From Fimenecus sp963590415 (GTDB taxonomy: Bacteria > Bacillota > Clostridia > Oscillospirales > Acutalibacteraceae): 49,578 bases of DNA. The position numbers and the translations under genes were made by a program. Below the pieces are notes generated by a model, which did no database searches, was not told the DNA's origin, and saw nothing but the letters and a program-made list of their open reading frames with translations. Location: the NCBI GenBank assembly GCA_963590415.1, contig CAVAPB010000017.1:1-49578 (forward strand), given 5' to 3'. Of the stretch, positions 6,310 through 15,641 are shown piece by piece (position 1 is the first letter of the stretch; each line of letters starts with the position of its first letter).

Positions 6310-9171
6310 ATGTACAACAGTTCAACAAAAAAATTGAAGTCTGTTTTGGTTGCGGCTTTGGCAATCATCCTGCTTGTCAACGCCATACTTCCGATGACGG
6401 CGGCAGGCTCGGGCAGAGACACAAGTACCGATTATCAGTACTATGTAATCAAGTCCGGCGATACGCTTACAAGAATAGCCAAGAGCTACGGCGTTACCGT
6501 CAGCGACATTATGACTGCAAACAATCTTTCAAATGCTGATAAGATAATCTCCGGAAAGGTAATTAAAATACCGCTTACCGAGGAATCTTCGTCCTCGTTG
6601 GTATCGACAAGACTTTCTCTTAATCTTGTTGAGGCTAATGTTAAAGACGCACTTTCGGCTATTGCAAGAAATGCCGGCTACACGATTATTTTCGTGGGCG
6701 ATTCGACCGCTACGCTTACCGTTAACCTTGAACAGATGTCGGCGCTTAAAGCTATCGACTATGTTACAAGGCTTGCAGGTCTTTCTTATCTTAAAGACGG
6801 CAACACTCTTATGGTAGGTACTACGGCAGAGCTCAATGAGAAATTTGTTGACAAGGTTGTAATGACTAAGTTTACCCTTAATTATATAACCGTAGGCGTT
6901 CTTCAGACACAGGCGAGCGCACTCGGTCTTTCAAATGTTCAGTATGTTTCGACAGATACCGACGACAGCACCGTATATATAAGCGCATATCCCAAGGAGC
7001 TTGCAAAAATTCAGGAGCTTATAAAGCTTCTTGATGTAAGCAGTAATATCAATGCGGGCGCAGCGCTTGTTGCGGCTAACTTCAAGGAAATAAGTCTTAA
7101 TTACATTACCGCCGATGAATTCAGCGGTCTTCTCACAAACCTCGGACTCAATGCCGGAATTACAATGGCATCGAGACCTTACAGCTTGTATACTTTTGTT
7201 ACAGGCGACGCATACAATGAAATATTGAAGGTTAAAAATGTTGTCGATAAACCTTTGAGCGGTAAAAATGCGGAAGCAAACAGCACCGATAACGGTTCTT
7301 CGGGTTCGGATTCTTCGAGCTCCGGCTCAAGCACCTCCGGCTCCGATTCGAGCACATCAGGTTCCGATACGACCACGGAAAGCAAATCAATGAGGAAGAT
7401 TTCTCTTGAATATATCGACAGAACGATAGCGGAGGACATATTGTCAAGCTTCCCATATGAAGTAACCGTTCACGGTCCGAGCTTCATCAAGAAAACTATT
7501 TGGATAAAGGGTACTGCTTCCGAGTTGGATGAGGCTGAAAATGCGATAAAATCATTTGATACTCAGGAATATGCCGATGCGGCAAATTCGGGCACAACCG
7601 AGGAAGAAGAGAAGGTTGTTACCGAAAAGGTTGAACTCAAGTATATCAACAGAAGCACGGCAAAGGAAGTGCTCAACAGTTTTGCCAACAGCGTAACAAT
7701 TCACGGTCCCGAGCTTGTTACAGACGCTGTTTGGCTCAGAGGAACGAGCACCGCTATTGAAGAAGCGAAGAGCGTTTTGTCAGCGTTCGATACGCAGGAA
7801 TATGCGGCATTGGTTGAAGCAAACGAGAAGACTCAGACATCAACATCCGATCCCATTCTGCTTGAAGCGGTAACGCTTAACTATATTGACAGACAGACGG
7901 CTGTAAATGTATTGTCAACCTTTACATTGGAAGCAACTGTTCACGGCCCGGAGAATGAGACGAAAAAGCTTTGGTTACGCGGTACTCAGAGTGCAATTGA
8001 TGAGGCTAAGGCTAAGATTGCTATGTATGATACCGAAACATACGCAAGTCAGGTAGCAACCGAAAATGCGGCTACATCGGATAAAACGGTTAAGGTGACT
8101 TTGGAAAAAATCACAAAAGATACGGCAAAATCTATTTTGAGCAATCTGCCGTATCAGGTAACGGTTTACGATCCCGATCCTTCAACAAATACATTGATGA
8201 TTAAGGGCACGGGAGAAAATGTCGATAAAGCGGTTGCAGAGCTTAAGCAGTTGGATACGAATGCTGTTGCCGAGCAGGTTGAGTCTGAAACGGCTGCAGG
8301 CGTTGAATCAATTACAGCGGTTCCGCTTACCTACATCGACAGAGACGCTGCCGAAAAGATATTACAAAGCTTCCCGCTTGATGTAACAATTTGCGGTCCT
8401 ACCGATGTGAAGAACACAATTTGGCTCAACGGTACGGAAAAAGCAAAGGCGGAGGCAATCGCATATATCAAGCAGTTCGATACAGAAGACTACGCTTCGG
8501 GCAACACGACGACCGAGACGGTTGACGAAACTGTTCTTGAGGCTGTTGAGCTTGAGGATATTGACAGAACAACGGCTATAGATATTATCAACAGCTTCCC
8601 GTACGATATTTCGGTTTACGGACCTGACAATATGACAAAGAAGATTTGGATTATGGGTCTTCAATCCGAGGTTAAAGAAATAAAAGAAAGACTTACGGAA
8701 TTTGATACTGAGGACTATGCCGACAGCGTAAAGCTTTCCAATCAGTTCTTCGTATATGATTTGACAAACAATACTGCGCAGGAAATTCTTGCAAGGCTGT
8801 CAAATCTTGATCTTGAAGGAGTAACCTTCAAAACAAATTCTTATGCGGCGATTTCAAAAACTCTTATTGTTTATTGCGATTATGTAAGGCAGGACGAAAT
8901 CAAAGAGCTGTTGAAGGACATGGACGAAGCTACCACATCCGAGGTTATGTACAGAGCGGTTGAGGTTACTGCTTCGAAGGATGTAGCTCAAAACAGAATT
9001 GCGGGCTTGATGTCTGTTCACTCGGAAATTCCGAGCATGGATAAATTTGAGTTTATTACCGTTCCCGCAAAGACAGGCGACGGAAGCGCATGTACGACAT
9101 ATGTTATGGCGACGCCCGAAATGGCAGATTACATAAAGGGCTTGCTCAACGAGTTGGATTCGGCGGCTTAA
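6310..9171 (+). CDS. LysM protein with secretin N0/N1-type repeats, no secretin pore
   Basis: A 953-residue exported protein. The signal peptide covers about residues 1-32 (VLVAALAIILLVNAILPMTAA). A LysM domain at 43-89 (YYVIKSGDTLTRIA) would bind peptidoglycan. An STN/N0-like domain is at 100-170 (LVEANVKDALSAIARNAGY), an N1-like (secretin_N/NolW) domain at 180-243, and a second one near 256-316. A Ser/Gly/Thr-rich linker runs from about 317 to 357. Then come seven N1-like repeats starting near 358, 437, 516, 592, 667, 742 and 807. The first six share YIDRxxAxxIL...VTVHGP...IWIxGT...FDTxxYA. A last alpha/beta domain is at 878-953. The beta-barrel gate that defines secretins is absent. Placed second in a complete type IV pilus operon, it probably forms a wall-bound ring or column around the pilus. 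START AGGGGG lies 9 bases before ATG. Confidence 0.82.
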   Translation: MYNSSTKKLKSVLVAALAIILLVNAILPMTAAGSGRDTSTDYQYYVIKSGDTLTRIAKSYGVTVSDIMTANNLSNADKIISGKVIKIPLTEESSSSLVSTRLSLNLVEANVKDALSAIARNAGYTIIFVGDSTATLTVNLEQMSALKAIDYVTRLAGLSYLKDGNTLMVGTTAELNEKFVDKVVMTKFTLNYITVGVLQTQASALGLSNVQYVSTDTDDSTVYISAYPKELAKIQELIKLLDVSSNINAGAALVAANFKEISLNYITADEFSGLLTNLGLNAGITMASRPYSLYTFVTGDAYNEILKVKNVVDKPLSGKNAEANSTDNGSSGSDSSSSGSSTSGSDSSTSGSDTTTESKSMRKISLEYIDRTIAEDILSSFPYEVTVHGPSFIKKTIWIKGTASELDEAENAIKSFDTQEYADAANSGTTEEEEKVVTEKVELKYINRSTAKEVLNSFANSVTIHGPELVTDAVWLRGTSTAIEEAKSVLSAFDTQEYAALVEANEKTQTSTSDPILLEAVTLNYIDRQTAVNVLSTFTLEATVHGPENETKKLWLRGTQSAIDEAKAKIAMYDTETYASQVATENAATSDKTVKVTLEKITKDTAKSILSNLPYQVTVYDPDPSTNTLMIKGTGENVDKAVAELKQLDTNAVAEQVESETAAGVESITAVPLTYIDRDAAEKILQSFPLDVTICGPTDVKNTIWLNGTEKAKAEAIAYIKQFDTEDYASGNTTTETVDETVLEAVELEDIDRTTAIDIINSFPYDISVYGPDNMTKKIWIMGLQSEVKEIKERLTEFDTEDYADSVKLSNQFFVYDLTNNTAQEILARLSNLDLEGVTFKTNSYAAISKTLIVYCDYVRQDEIKELLKDMDEATTSEVMYRAVEVTASKDVAQNRIAGLMSVHSEIPSMDKFEFITVPAKTGDGSACTTYVMATPEMADYIKGLLNELDSAA

Positions 9172-9182
9172 TCGTAAAATTG

Positions 9183-9212
9183 GGGTGCAGGAATAAAGAT
9201 CTTCTTGCACCC
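9183..9212 (+). other. Intergenic hairpin before pilT
   Basis: An 11-bp stem, GGGTGCAGGAA (9183-9193) with TTCTTGCACCC (9202-9212) including one G-T pair, loop of eight. It lies in the 87-base gap between the secretin-like gene and pilT. Only a short T-run follows (ATTTTT at 9221-9226), so partial termination or mRNA processing is possible. Confidence 0.6.
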
Positions 9213-9258
9213 TATGCGCATATTTTTCAGATGTTCTAATTTAGGGGAGTTGTATTCA

Positions 9259-10359
9259 GTGGTTTTTACAGGCAAAGACAGTTCTTATCCGTTCACAATT
9301 GAAGATCTTTTGAAGCATACGGCGGAGGTTGGCGGTTCCGACTTGCATTTGGTTGCGGGAATCGAGCCCTGCGTCAGAATTAACGGAGATCTAAAGCGAC
9401 AGAACAATTTCCCTAAGCTTGAACCGGAGGACATTGAAAAAATGCTGCTTGCGATAATGTCTCCCTTGCAGAAAACAAAGCTTGAAGAGGATTGGGAGCT
9501 TGACCTTGCGGTTGCGGTACCGGGCGTTGCGCGTTTCAGAGGGAATGTAATTATTCAGCGCGGCACGCTTGCGGCTGTATTCAGAGCGATTCCTTTTGAG
9601 GTTCCCGAGCTTGAAAAACTCGGACTTCCGTCCGATGTAAAAAGACTTTGTAATCTTCCCAGAGGTCTTGTTCTTGTTACGGGACCGACGGGTAGCGGTA
9701 AATCGACAACGCTTGCCGCTATGATAAAGTACATAAACGAAAGATACGAAACAAATATTGTTACTGTTGAGGACCCGATTGAGTTCTTGCATACTCATAT
9801 AAAATCAACGGTTCGTCAAAGAGAGATAGGCAATGACACTCACAGCTTTGCCAACGCCCTTAAAACCGTTTTGAGACACGACCCCGACACAATTATGATA
9901 GGCGAAATGCGTGACCCCGAGAGTATTTCCATTGCTGTTACGGCGGCTGAAACGGGACACCTTGTTTTCTCAACACTCCATACGCAGACGGCGCCTATGA
10001 CCATTTCCCGTATTATCGACTCGTTCCCCGAAGGACAAAAGGGTCAGATAAGACAGCAGCTTTCAAACTCGCTGAAGGCAGTTATCTCGCAGCAGCTTAT
10101 TCCCACAATTAACGGTAAGGGCAGATGCGTTGCGGTTGAGTATATGGTTGACACCCCCTCGGTTAAGAACCTTATCCGTGAGGAGAAAGAACATCAGCTC
10201 TATGCGGCTATGCAGACAGGTCAGATGCAGGGTATGCAGACCATGGATCAGGCACTGTTGAGGCTGTACAGAGAACAGAAAATTTCAAAAGAATCGGTTA
10301 TTGAATATTGCGTTGATGAAAAAGAGGTCAAAAGACTTCTTATGACATCGGGTTACTAA
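9259..10359 (+). CDS. pilT: Type IV pilus retraction ATPase PilT
   Basis: The 366-residue hexameric ATPase depolymerises the pilus from the cytoplasmic side. Walker A GPTGSGKST is at 142-150 and Walker B DTIMIGE at 210-216. The PilT-type C-terminal motif appears as VKNLIREEK, close to the AIRNLIRE box that marks retraction ATPases rather than PilB. The N-terminus carries the SDLHL motif of PilT. GTG 9259 is chosen because GGGGAG (9244-9249) lies nine bases upstream; longer versions run into the intergenic hairpin. It is the third gene of the pilus operon, just upstream of pilC. Its presence implies retractile, probably twitching-capable pili. Confidence 0.95.
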   Translation: MVFTGKDSSYPFTIEDLLKHTAEVGGSDLHLVAGIEPCVRINGDLKRQNNFPKLEPEDIEKMLLAIMSPLQKTKLEEDWELDLAVAVPGVARFRGNVIIQRGTLAAVFRAIPFEVPELEKLGLPSDVKRLCNLPRGLVLVTGPTGSGKSTTLAAMIKYINERYETNIVTVEDPIEFLHTHIKSTVRQREIGNDTHSFANALKTVLRHDPDTIMIGEMRDPESISIAVTAAETGHLVFSTLHTQTAPMTISRIIDSFPEGQKGQIRQQLSNSLKAVISQQLIPTINGKGRCVAVEYMVDTPSVKNLIREEKEHQLYAAMQTGQMQGMQTMDQALLRLYREQKISKESVIEYCVDEKEVKRLLMTSGY

Positions 10360-10379
10360 TATAAAAGGGGGCAGAAGCT

Positions 10380-11582
10380 TTGGCATCCTTTACATATGAC
10401 GGTATGAACCGCCAGGGACAGAATGTCCACGGCGAGGTTGTTGCGGACAATTCCTCCGCGGCAATGGATAAGCTTCGTGAAGCGGGGATTATCGTTACCG
10501 ATATCAAGGAAAAGGTTATAAACGAAAAGAAAAAGTCGGGCGGAAAAAAGGTATCCATTCAGGATGTCGCTATTTTTGCAAGACAGATGGCGGCCATGAT
10601 TTCCGCAGGCGTTCCTGTTACAAGAGCATTGTCAACGCTTGCAAAGCAGACTACCAATCCGACGCTTGCGGCGGCTATTGTAGATATTTCGGAAAATGTT
10701 GAAAGCGGTATGCCTCTTTCAGACGCATTTGCAATGCATCCTAAAATTTTTGACGACCTTTTTGTTGCTATGATTGCAACGGGCGAGGTCGGCGGTATTC
10801 TTGAGCAGTCGCTTATCAGCCTTGCAAACCAGTTGCAGAAAAACAAGGCGTTGAAGGATAACATCAAGGCGGCGGTATCGTATCCGAAAAACATCGGTAT
10901 TTTCGCTATCATTCTTCTTATTGCGATGCTCGCGTTTATGGTTCCGGTATTCCAAAATATGATTCCGGACGGTACGGAGCTTAACGGACTGACGCAGTTT
11001 ATATTCAATGCTTCAGGCAGCCTGAGAACGCAGTGGTATCTGTGGATACTTGTAGTTGTTATTCTTATCGTTGTGTTGAGGGCTATAATTAAGAGCAAGC
11101 CCGCACATGATTTTTGGGAAAAGAATAAATTGCACATGCCGTTACTCGGCGACTTTATTACGAAAATGGTTATAGCCCGTTTCTGCCGTACACTTGCAAC
11201 GCTGCTTGCGGGCGGTGTTACCGCAGTTGAGGCTTTGCAGAGCGCAGGTCCTACATCGGGCAGCGATCTTATTAAAAAAGCCGTTGACGACGCTATTTCG
11301 GATATTGAAGAGGGCAAGTCTATTTCCGACTCTCTTGACAAGAGCGGCTTGTTCCCTCCGATGGTTACGGGTATGATTGCAATCGGCGAAGAAGCAGGTA
11401 CCTTACCGGAGCTTCTTGACAAGGTTGCGGAGTTTTACGAGGAGGATGTTGAAACGACATCGCGAAACCTCGGCTCCATAATTGAGCCCATTGCTCTTAT
11501 CGGCATAGGCGGTCTTGTCGGTGCGATGCTTATTTCATTGTACTTGCCCATATTCACGGCGACAACTTCGGTCGGCTCATAA
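10380..11582 (+). CDS. pilC: Type IV pilus inner-membrane platform PilC
   Basis: The 400-residue platform protein has two GspF-type domains: residues about 65-190 (IQDVAIFARQMAAMISAGVP) and about 270-395 (ITKMVIARFCRTLATLLAGG). Three membrane segments are visible (near 172, 222 and 375). The N-terminal 60 residues (FTYDGMNRQGQNVHGEV) are the usual PilC/GspF lead. It starts at TTG 10380 with AGGGGG nine bases before. It couples PilB and PilT motion to pilin insertion or removal. It follows pilT by 20 bases in the same transcript. Confidence 0.95.
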   Translation: MASFTYDGMNRQGQNVHGEVVADNSSAAMDKLREAGIIVTDIKEKVINEKKKSGGKKVSIQDVAIFARQMAAMISAGVPVTRALSTLAKQTTNPTLAAAIVDISENVESGMPLSDAFAMHPKIFDDLFVAMIATGEVGGILEQSLISLANQLQKNKALKDNIKAAVSYPKNIGIFAIILLIAMLAFMVPVFQNMIPDGTELNGLTQFIFNASGSLRTQWYLWILVVVILIVVLRAIIKSKPAHDFWEKNKLHMPLLGDFITKMVIARFCRTLATLLAGGVTAVEALQSAGPTSGSDLIKKAVDDAISDIEEGKSISDSLDKSGLFPPMVTGMIAIGEEAGTLPELLDKVAEFYEEDVETTSRNLGSIIEPIALIGIGGLVGAMLISLYLPIFTATTSVGS

Positions 11583-11600
11583 ACAGGGGGAGAAAAACTT

Positions 11601-12584
11601 ATGGCAAAGGCTAAAAGCATAATCGGCATTGAAGTCGATTTAAGAGAGATAAGAGCGGTTGAAATCACCCGCTCAAGCGGTACATATTCTGTTCTTTCGT
11701 GCGGAAAGGCTCCGTTGCCGGAGGGCACGGTGGAGGAGGGCTTCATCAGAGAGCCCGACAGATTCAATGTAGCGCTGACAGAGCTGCTTCAAAGCGGCGG
11801 CTTCAAGAGCACGGATATTATAGTCGGAATAAACAACGAAAATGTTATTATGAGATATGCAACCTTCCCCAAGGTTGCCGATGATAAGCTGCGTAACATG
11901 GTTCTTTTACAGGCGCAGGAATTCATCCCTATCCCGATACAGGAAATGGAAATTGACTATGTTGTTGCGGGTGAAGGAGTAAACGATGAGGATCAGCCCG
12001 TTACAAATGTTATGCTTGTTGCGGCGAGAAGAAATATGATTGAACAGTATATCAACATTTTATCGGCGTCGAAATTGCAGGTGATTGATGTTGACTCCAC
12101 AGTACTTTCACTCATACGGGGTCTTAAAGCGGGCGTAGTCGGAGACGAAAAGTTTGCGCTGCTGAATATGACCGACGATCTTCTCAACTTTATAGTTGTC
12201 AAGGGCAACGAAATTTCAATGGTGCGTTCGATAACGACTCCCGACAGAGTTATTGACAGCATAAAGAATATATATAAAACAGAGCCGAACGAGGAAACGC
12301 TCGCATTTGATATTGAAGAGGTCGGCTCAATGCTTGCCTCCGAGACGGCTTCATCGGTAAGCTATTATGCAATGCAGAACGGCGAAAGTCCGATTGAAAA
12401 GATATTTTTCACAACGACCGCGGACCAAAGCGCTCGCTTGTGCGATATAATCAAGGATACGGTTATGGAAATTCCGGTAACGGTTCCGGATTTTTATCAG
12501 AACTATAATTTCGGACTTGACCGAAACATAATAAACGAATTTGCAGGATGTATCGGACTTGCAATTCAGGCATTGGAGGTTTAA
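11601..12584 (+). CDS. pilM: Pilus assembly actin-like protein PilM
   Basis: A 327-residue cytoplasmic actin/FtsA-fold protein (IIGIEVDLREIRAVEI at the phosphate-1 position, then IIVGINNENVIMR, LLNMTDDLLNFIVVK and FAGCIGLAIQAL near the end). PilM binds the N-terminal tail of PilN and forms the inner ring of the assembly platform. The length is slightly below the proteobacterial ~350. ATG 11601 follows AGGGGG. It sits 3 bases upstream of pilN in the order M-N-O, which supports the call. Confidence 0.93.
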   Translation: MAKAKSIIGIEVDLREIRAVEITRSSGTYSVLSCGKAPLPEGTVEEGFIREPDRFNVALTELLQSGGFKSTDIIVGINNENVIMRYATFPKVADDKLRNMVLLQAQEFIPIPIQEMEIDYVVAGEGVNDEDQPVTNVMLVAARRNMIEQYINILSASKLQVIDVDSTVLSLIRGLKAGVVGDEKFALLNMTDDLLNFIVVKGNEISMVRSITTPDRVIDSIKNIYKTEPNEETLAFDIEEVGSMLASETASSVSYYAMQNGESPIEKIFFTTTADQSARLCDIIKDTVMEIPVTVPDFYQNYNFGLDRNIINEFAGCIGLAIQALEV

Positions 12585-12587
12585 GCA

Positions 12588-13295
12588 GTGTTCAAAGTTA
12601 GTTTGTTGCCCGACAGTTACAGACGCCGACTTGAAAGCAGAAAAAAGATTGACCTTATATCAAAGGTCGCACTTGTAATTCTTGTCTGCCTTTTCATTGT
12701 TTACGGCGGCGTGGCGGTTAAGGGGCAGATCCTTAAATCCAAGCTCAAGTCGATACAGAACAAAAATACGGCAATTGAAAGCGAGTTTCCGGCTCTTCAG
12801 GAATATCAGAACATATACAACGAGCTCGGCACCGTAAGGAAAATGATAGAGAGCATTACGCCCCAGGATCCCGAAGCGGTAGAGTTCTTTACAATGATTT
12901 CAAATCAGACCCCCGACTATGTTCAGATTACGCAGATAGACCTTGAAAACTGGTTTACGCAGGGCATTTGTACGCTTACCTGCACGGTTCAGGATTATCA
13001 GGATTACAGGGACTATGTTGAGCTGTTCAAGACGGAGGAAATGCAGCAGTTTGTCAAGACGGTAGAGACAACGAGCATTACAAGAACCTCGGGCGAGGAC
13101 GGTAAGAGCGTTACATTTACGCTTGCGTTGAGTATGTCCAACGCGGTTGAGGTTTCAACGGGAGCACCCGTATACGAAACGGTTACCGATAAGAAGGGCG
13201 AAGCTGTCACAAACGACAGCGGCGAGGTTCAGACAACGCAGGTTACAACCACCGCGGCGGCGACAACCGAGACAACTACGGGGGAGGCTGAATAG
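12588..13295 (+). CDS. pilN: Pilus assembly protein PilN
   Basis: The 235-residue bitopic protein begins FKVSLLPDSYR, the counterpart of the INLLP motif that inserts into PilM. One membrane helix follows (about 24-45), then a coiled coil (about 48-85) and a ferredoxin-like periplasmic-type domain (about 90-180). The last 45 residues are very rich in Thr, Ala and Glu, a low-complexity tail not usual for PilN. It starts at GTG 12588, three bases after pilM. Confidence 0.9.
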   Translation: MFKVSLLPDSYRRRLESRKKIDLISKVALVILVCLFIVYGGVAVKGQILKSKLKSIQNKNTAIESEFPALQEYQNIYNELGTVRKMIESITPQDPEAVEFFTMISNQTPDYVQITQIDLENWFTQGICTLTCTVQDYQDYRDYVELFKTEEMQQFVKTVETTSITRTSGEDGKSVTFTLALSMSNAVEVSTGAPVYETVTDKKGEAVTNDSGEVQTTQVTTTAAATTETTTGEAE

Positions 13296-13296
13296 T

Positions 13297-13887
13297 ATGG
13301 CTTTAAGCGATGTAATTAAAAAGAAGCAGGCTACCGGAGACGGTTCCGAAAATGAAAAAACCGTCAAGAAAAATCCCCTTGACGATGTAAGGGTCGTAAT
13401 CGCCGTATTGATTCTTGCGTGTATAGGTCTTATAGTCCTCACCGTTTTCGGCGTAAAGGGCATTGATGAGACAAATGAAAGCATTACTAAGGCAAAAACG
13501 CAATACAAGCAGAACCAGCTTGCCATTGCCAACCTCAAGGCTTTGCAGGCACGAAGCGGCGAATACAAAGAGCAGATAGAAGAATATAATGTAATGATAT
13601 CGAAGGAACCGCTTGATCAGATGCAGATTATGATTGACCTTGAAAAGGATGTCGAGGCGCATAACTGCAAGCTTACCGAGCTCACCTTCGGCGAAATCGA
13701 AAAGAACGCTCAAAATGTAAATCAGATAGCGGTTACTCTTTCCGTAACCGGCTCATACAGCGACATTATGTCTTTTTGCCACGATACGGTCAGCGCTAAG
13801 CAAATTAAGCGTATAGACACAATCAATATGACGGGAGATACCGAGCAGAGAACTGCTCAAATTGTAATTGTTGAATTTTCCAGATAA
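13297..13887 (+). CDS. pilO: Pilus assembly protein PilO
   Basis: The 196-residue partner of PilN has a short cytoplasmic lead, a membrane helix (VVIAVLILACIGLIVLTVFG, about 33-52), a coiled coil (about 55-95) and a small alpha/beta domain (about 105-196) ending in VIVEFSR. ATG 13297 is one base after the pilN stop and nine after GGGGAGG. PilN and PilO form the frame linking PilM to PilP; all four partners are present in this operon. Confidence 0.9.
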   Translation: MALSDVIKKKQATGDGSENEKTVKKNPLDDVRVVIAVLILACIGLIVLTVFGVKGIDETNESITKAKTQYKQNQLAIANLKALQARSGEYKEQIEEYNVMISKEPLDQMQIMIDLEKDVEAHNCKLTELTFGEIEKNAQNVNQIAVTLSVTGSYSDIMSFCHDTVSAKQIKRIDTINMTGDTEQRTAQIVIVEFSR

Positions 13888-13928
13888 CGAATAATAAGCA
13901 GAATATTTATTGGGGTGAATAGTTAATA

Positions 13929-15617
13929 ATGGCGAATAACAATCTGATAATTCCCGGCAGTATGGGTTCAAGGCTTGTAAGTGCCGGAATCATCACCGAG
14001 GAACAGCTTGCCGAAGCGTTGGAAATACAAAAAACAAGCAAGGAGCTTATCGGTACTATCCTCACGCAGTTAGGTTACTGTACAGAGGACGATATAGCCA
14101 AGATGCTTGCGAAAAAGACAGGCTATAAGTTCGTTTCGATAAACGAAATAGGCGTAAACGTTTCAGCGGCTAACCTTATCACACCCGAAATGGCGTTGAG
14201 GAACAATATTCTTCCGCTTTATCAGGATGAAAAAACGCTTTATGTCGCAATGAAGAACCCGAACGACATCATAACGATAGACAACCTACATCTTATGACG
14301 GGTCTTGAAATTTGTCCGTTGGTAGCGCCGGATATGGAGCTTACGGCGGCGATTGAAAACTTTGCGAATATGAATTCGTCGCTTGACAATTACGATGACG
14401 ACGACACGAGCGACGACCAGAATCTTTCCGAAGAGTTTTCCATTGACGATAAACCGGCTGTTTTACTTGTAAATCAGATAATCAACAACGCAATCAAGAC
14501 GGGCGCGTCGGATATTCATGTTGAGGCGCTTGAAAAGCATATGAGAGTGCGTTTCAGAATCGACGGCGTTTTGCAGGAGGTAATGCAGAACCAGATAAAG
14601 CTTTTCCCGTCGGTCGTATCCCGTGTAAAGGTACTCGGCGGTATGGATATAGCCGAGAAGCGTATTCCGCAGGACGGCCGTGCGACTGTCAGATTCGAGG
14701 ACAGAACGCTTGATATCCGTATTGCGACAATGCCCACCGTTTACGGCGAAAAAATCGTTATGCGACTTCTTGAGAGGTCGCAGGGTGTTGTAAAGCTTCA
14801 GGATTTGCACTTCTCAAAGAGGCAGTTCCCGAGGTTTGAAAAGGCAATTCACATGCCCTACGGCTTCCTGCTTGTTACCGGCCCCACAGGTAGCGGTAAA
14901 TCGACAACTCTTTACGCTACGCTTGCCGAGATAAGCTCGGACGACAAAAACACAATTACACTTGAGGACCCCGTTGAGCGCCGTATGGCAGGCATCAACC
15001 AGGTTCAGATGAATAACAGAGCAGGTATGACCTTTGCGGCGGCTTTGCGTTCGGTATTGCGTTCCGACCCCGACATTGTCATGGTCGGTGAGATTCGAGA
15101 CGGCGAGACTGCGAAGATTGCCGTCGAAGCGGCTCTTACGGGACACATGGTTCTTTCGACCCTGCATACAAACGACGCGCCGGGCGCGGTAACCCGTCTT
15201 AACGAGATGGGCGTTGAGCCGTTCCTTGTTACATCCTCGCTTGTCGGAGTTCTTGCACAGAGACTTGTAAGACGCCTTTGCCCGAAGTGCAAGGAAGCGT
15301 ATCAGATTTCAAAAGAGGACCTTTTGAAGATATTCCCCGACCTGCCTCTTGACGAGTATCCGGAGGATGAATTTACGCTTTACAGACCCAAGGGCTGCAT
15401 TACCTGCAACAACACGGGTTATAAAGGACGAGAGGCTGTATTTGAGTTCCTCACCGTTACGGATGAGATGAAGCAGCTTATTCTTGACAGGGCTAATGCG
15501 GCGCAGATAAAGGAGCTTGCAATTAAGCAGGGTATGCACACGCTTAAAGACGAGGGTATATACAAGGTAATGCACGGCAAGACCTCGATTGAGGAGATAT
15601 TGAGAGTTATCGTTTAA
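13929..15617 (+). CDS. pilB: Type IV pilus extension ATPase PilB
   Basis: The 562-residue ATPase drives pilus growth. It has an N-terminal GspE/MshEN-type domain (about 10-150, GSRLVSAGIITEEQLAEAL), Walker A GPTGSGKST at 318-326 and Walker B DIVMVGE at 382-388. The zinc-binding tetracysteine of PilB/GspE is Cys451, Cys454, Cys490 and Cys493. The MshEN region could bind c-di-GMP in some relatives, but I cannot confirm the RLGxxL-type motif here. The gene lies between pilO and the minor pilin genes; GGGGTGA precedes ATG 13929. Confidence 0.95.
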   Translation: MANNNLIIPGSMGSRLVSAGIITEEQLAEALEIQKTSKELIGTILTQLGYCTEDDIAKMLAKKTGYKFVSINEIGVNVSAANLITPEMALRNNILPLYQDEKTLYVAMKNPNDIITIDNLHLMTGLEICPLVAPDMELTAAIENFANMNSSLDNYDDDDTSDDQNLSEEFSIDDKPAVLLVNQIINNAIKTGASDIHVEALEKHMRVRFRIDGVLQEVMQNQIKLFPSVVSRVKVLGGMDIAEKRIPQDGRATVRFEDRTLDIRIATMPTVYGEKIVMRLLERSQGVVKLQDLHFSKRQFPRFEKAIHMPYGFLLVTGPTGSGKSTTLYATLAEISSDDKNTITLEDPVERRMAGINQVQMNNRAGMTFAAALRSVLRSDPDIVMVGEIRDGETAKIAVEAALTGHMVLSTLHTNDAPGAVTRLNEMGVEPFLVTSSLVGVLAQRLVRRLCPKCKEAYQISKEDLLKIFPDLPLDEYPEDEFTLYRPKGCITCNNTGYKGREAVFEFLTVTDEMKQLILDRANAAQIKELAIKQGMHTLKDEGIYKVMHGKTSIEEILRVIV

Positions 15618-15641
15618 TTTTTGTACGGAAAGGTGATTCGT

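Noticed and set aside
10559..11422. 287-codon minus-strand frame inside pilC
   Set aside because: Shadow of pilC codon bias; no ribosome binding site and no recognisable product.
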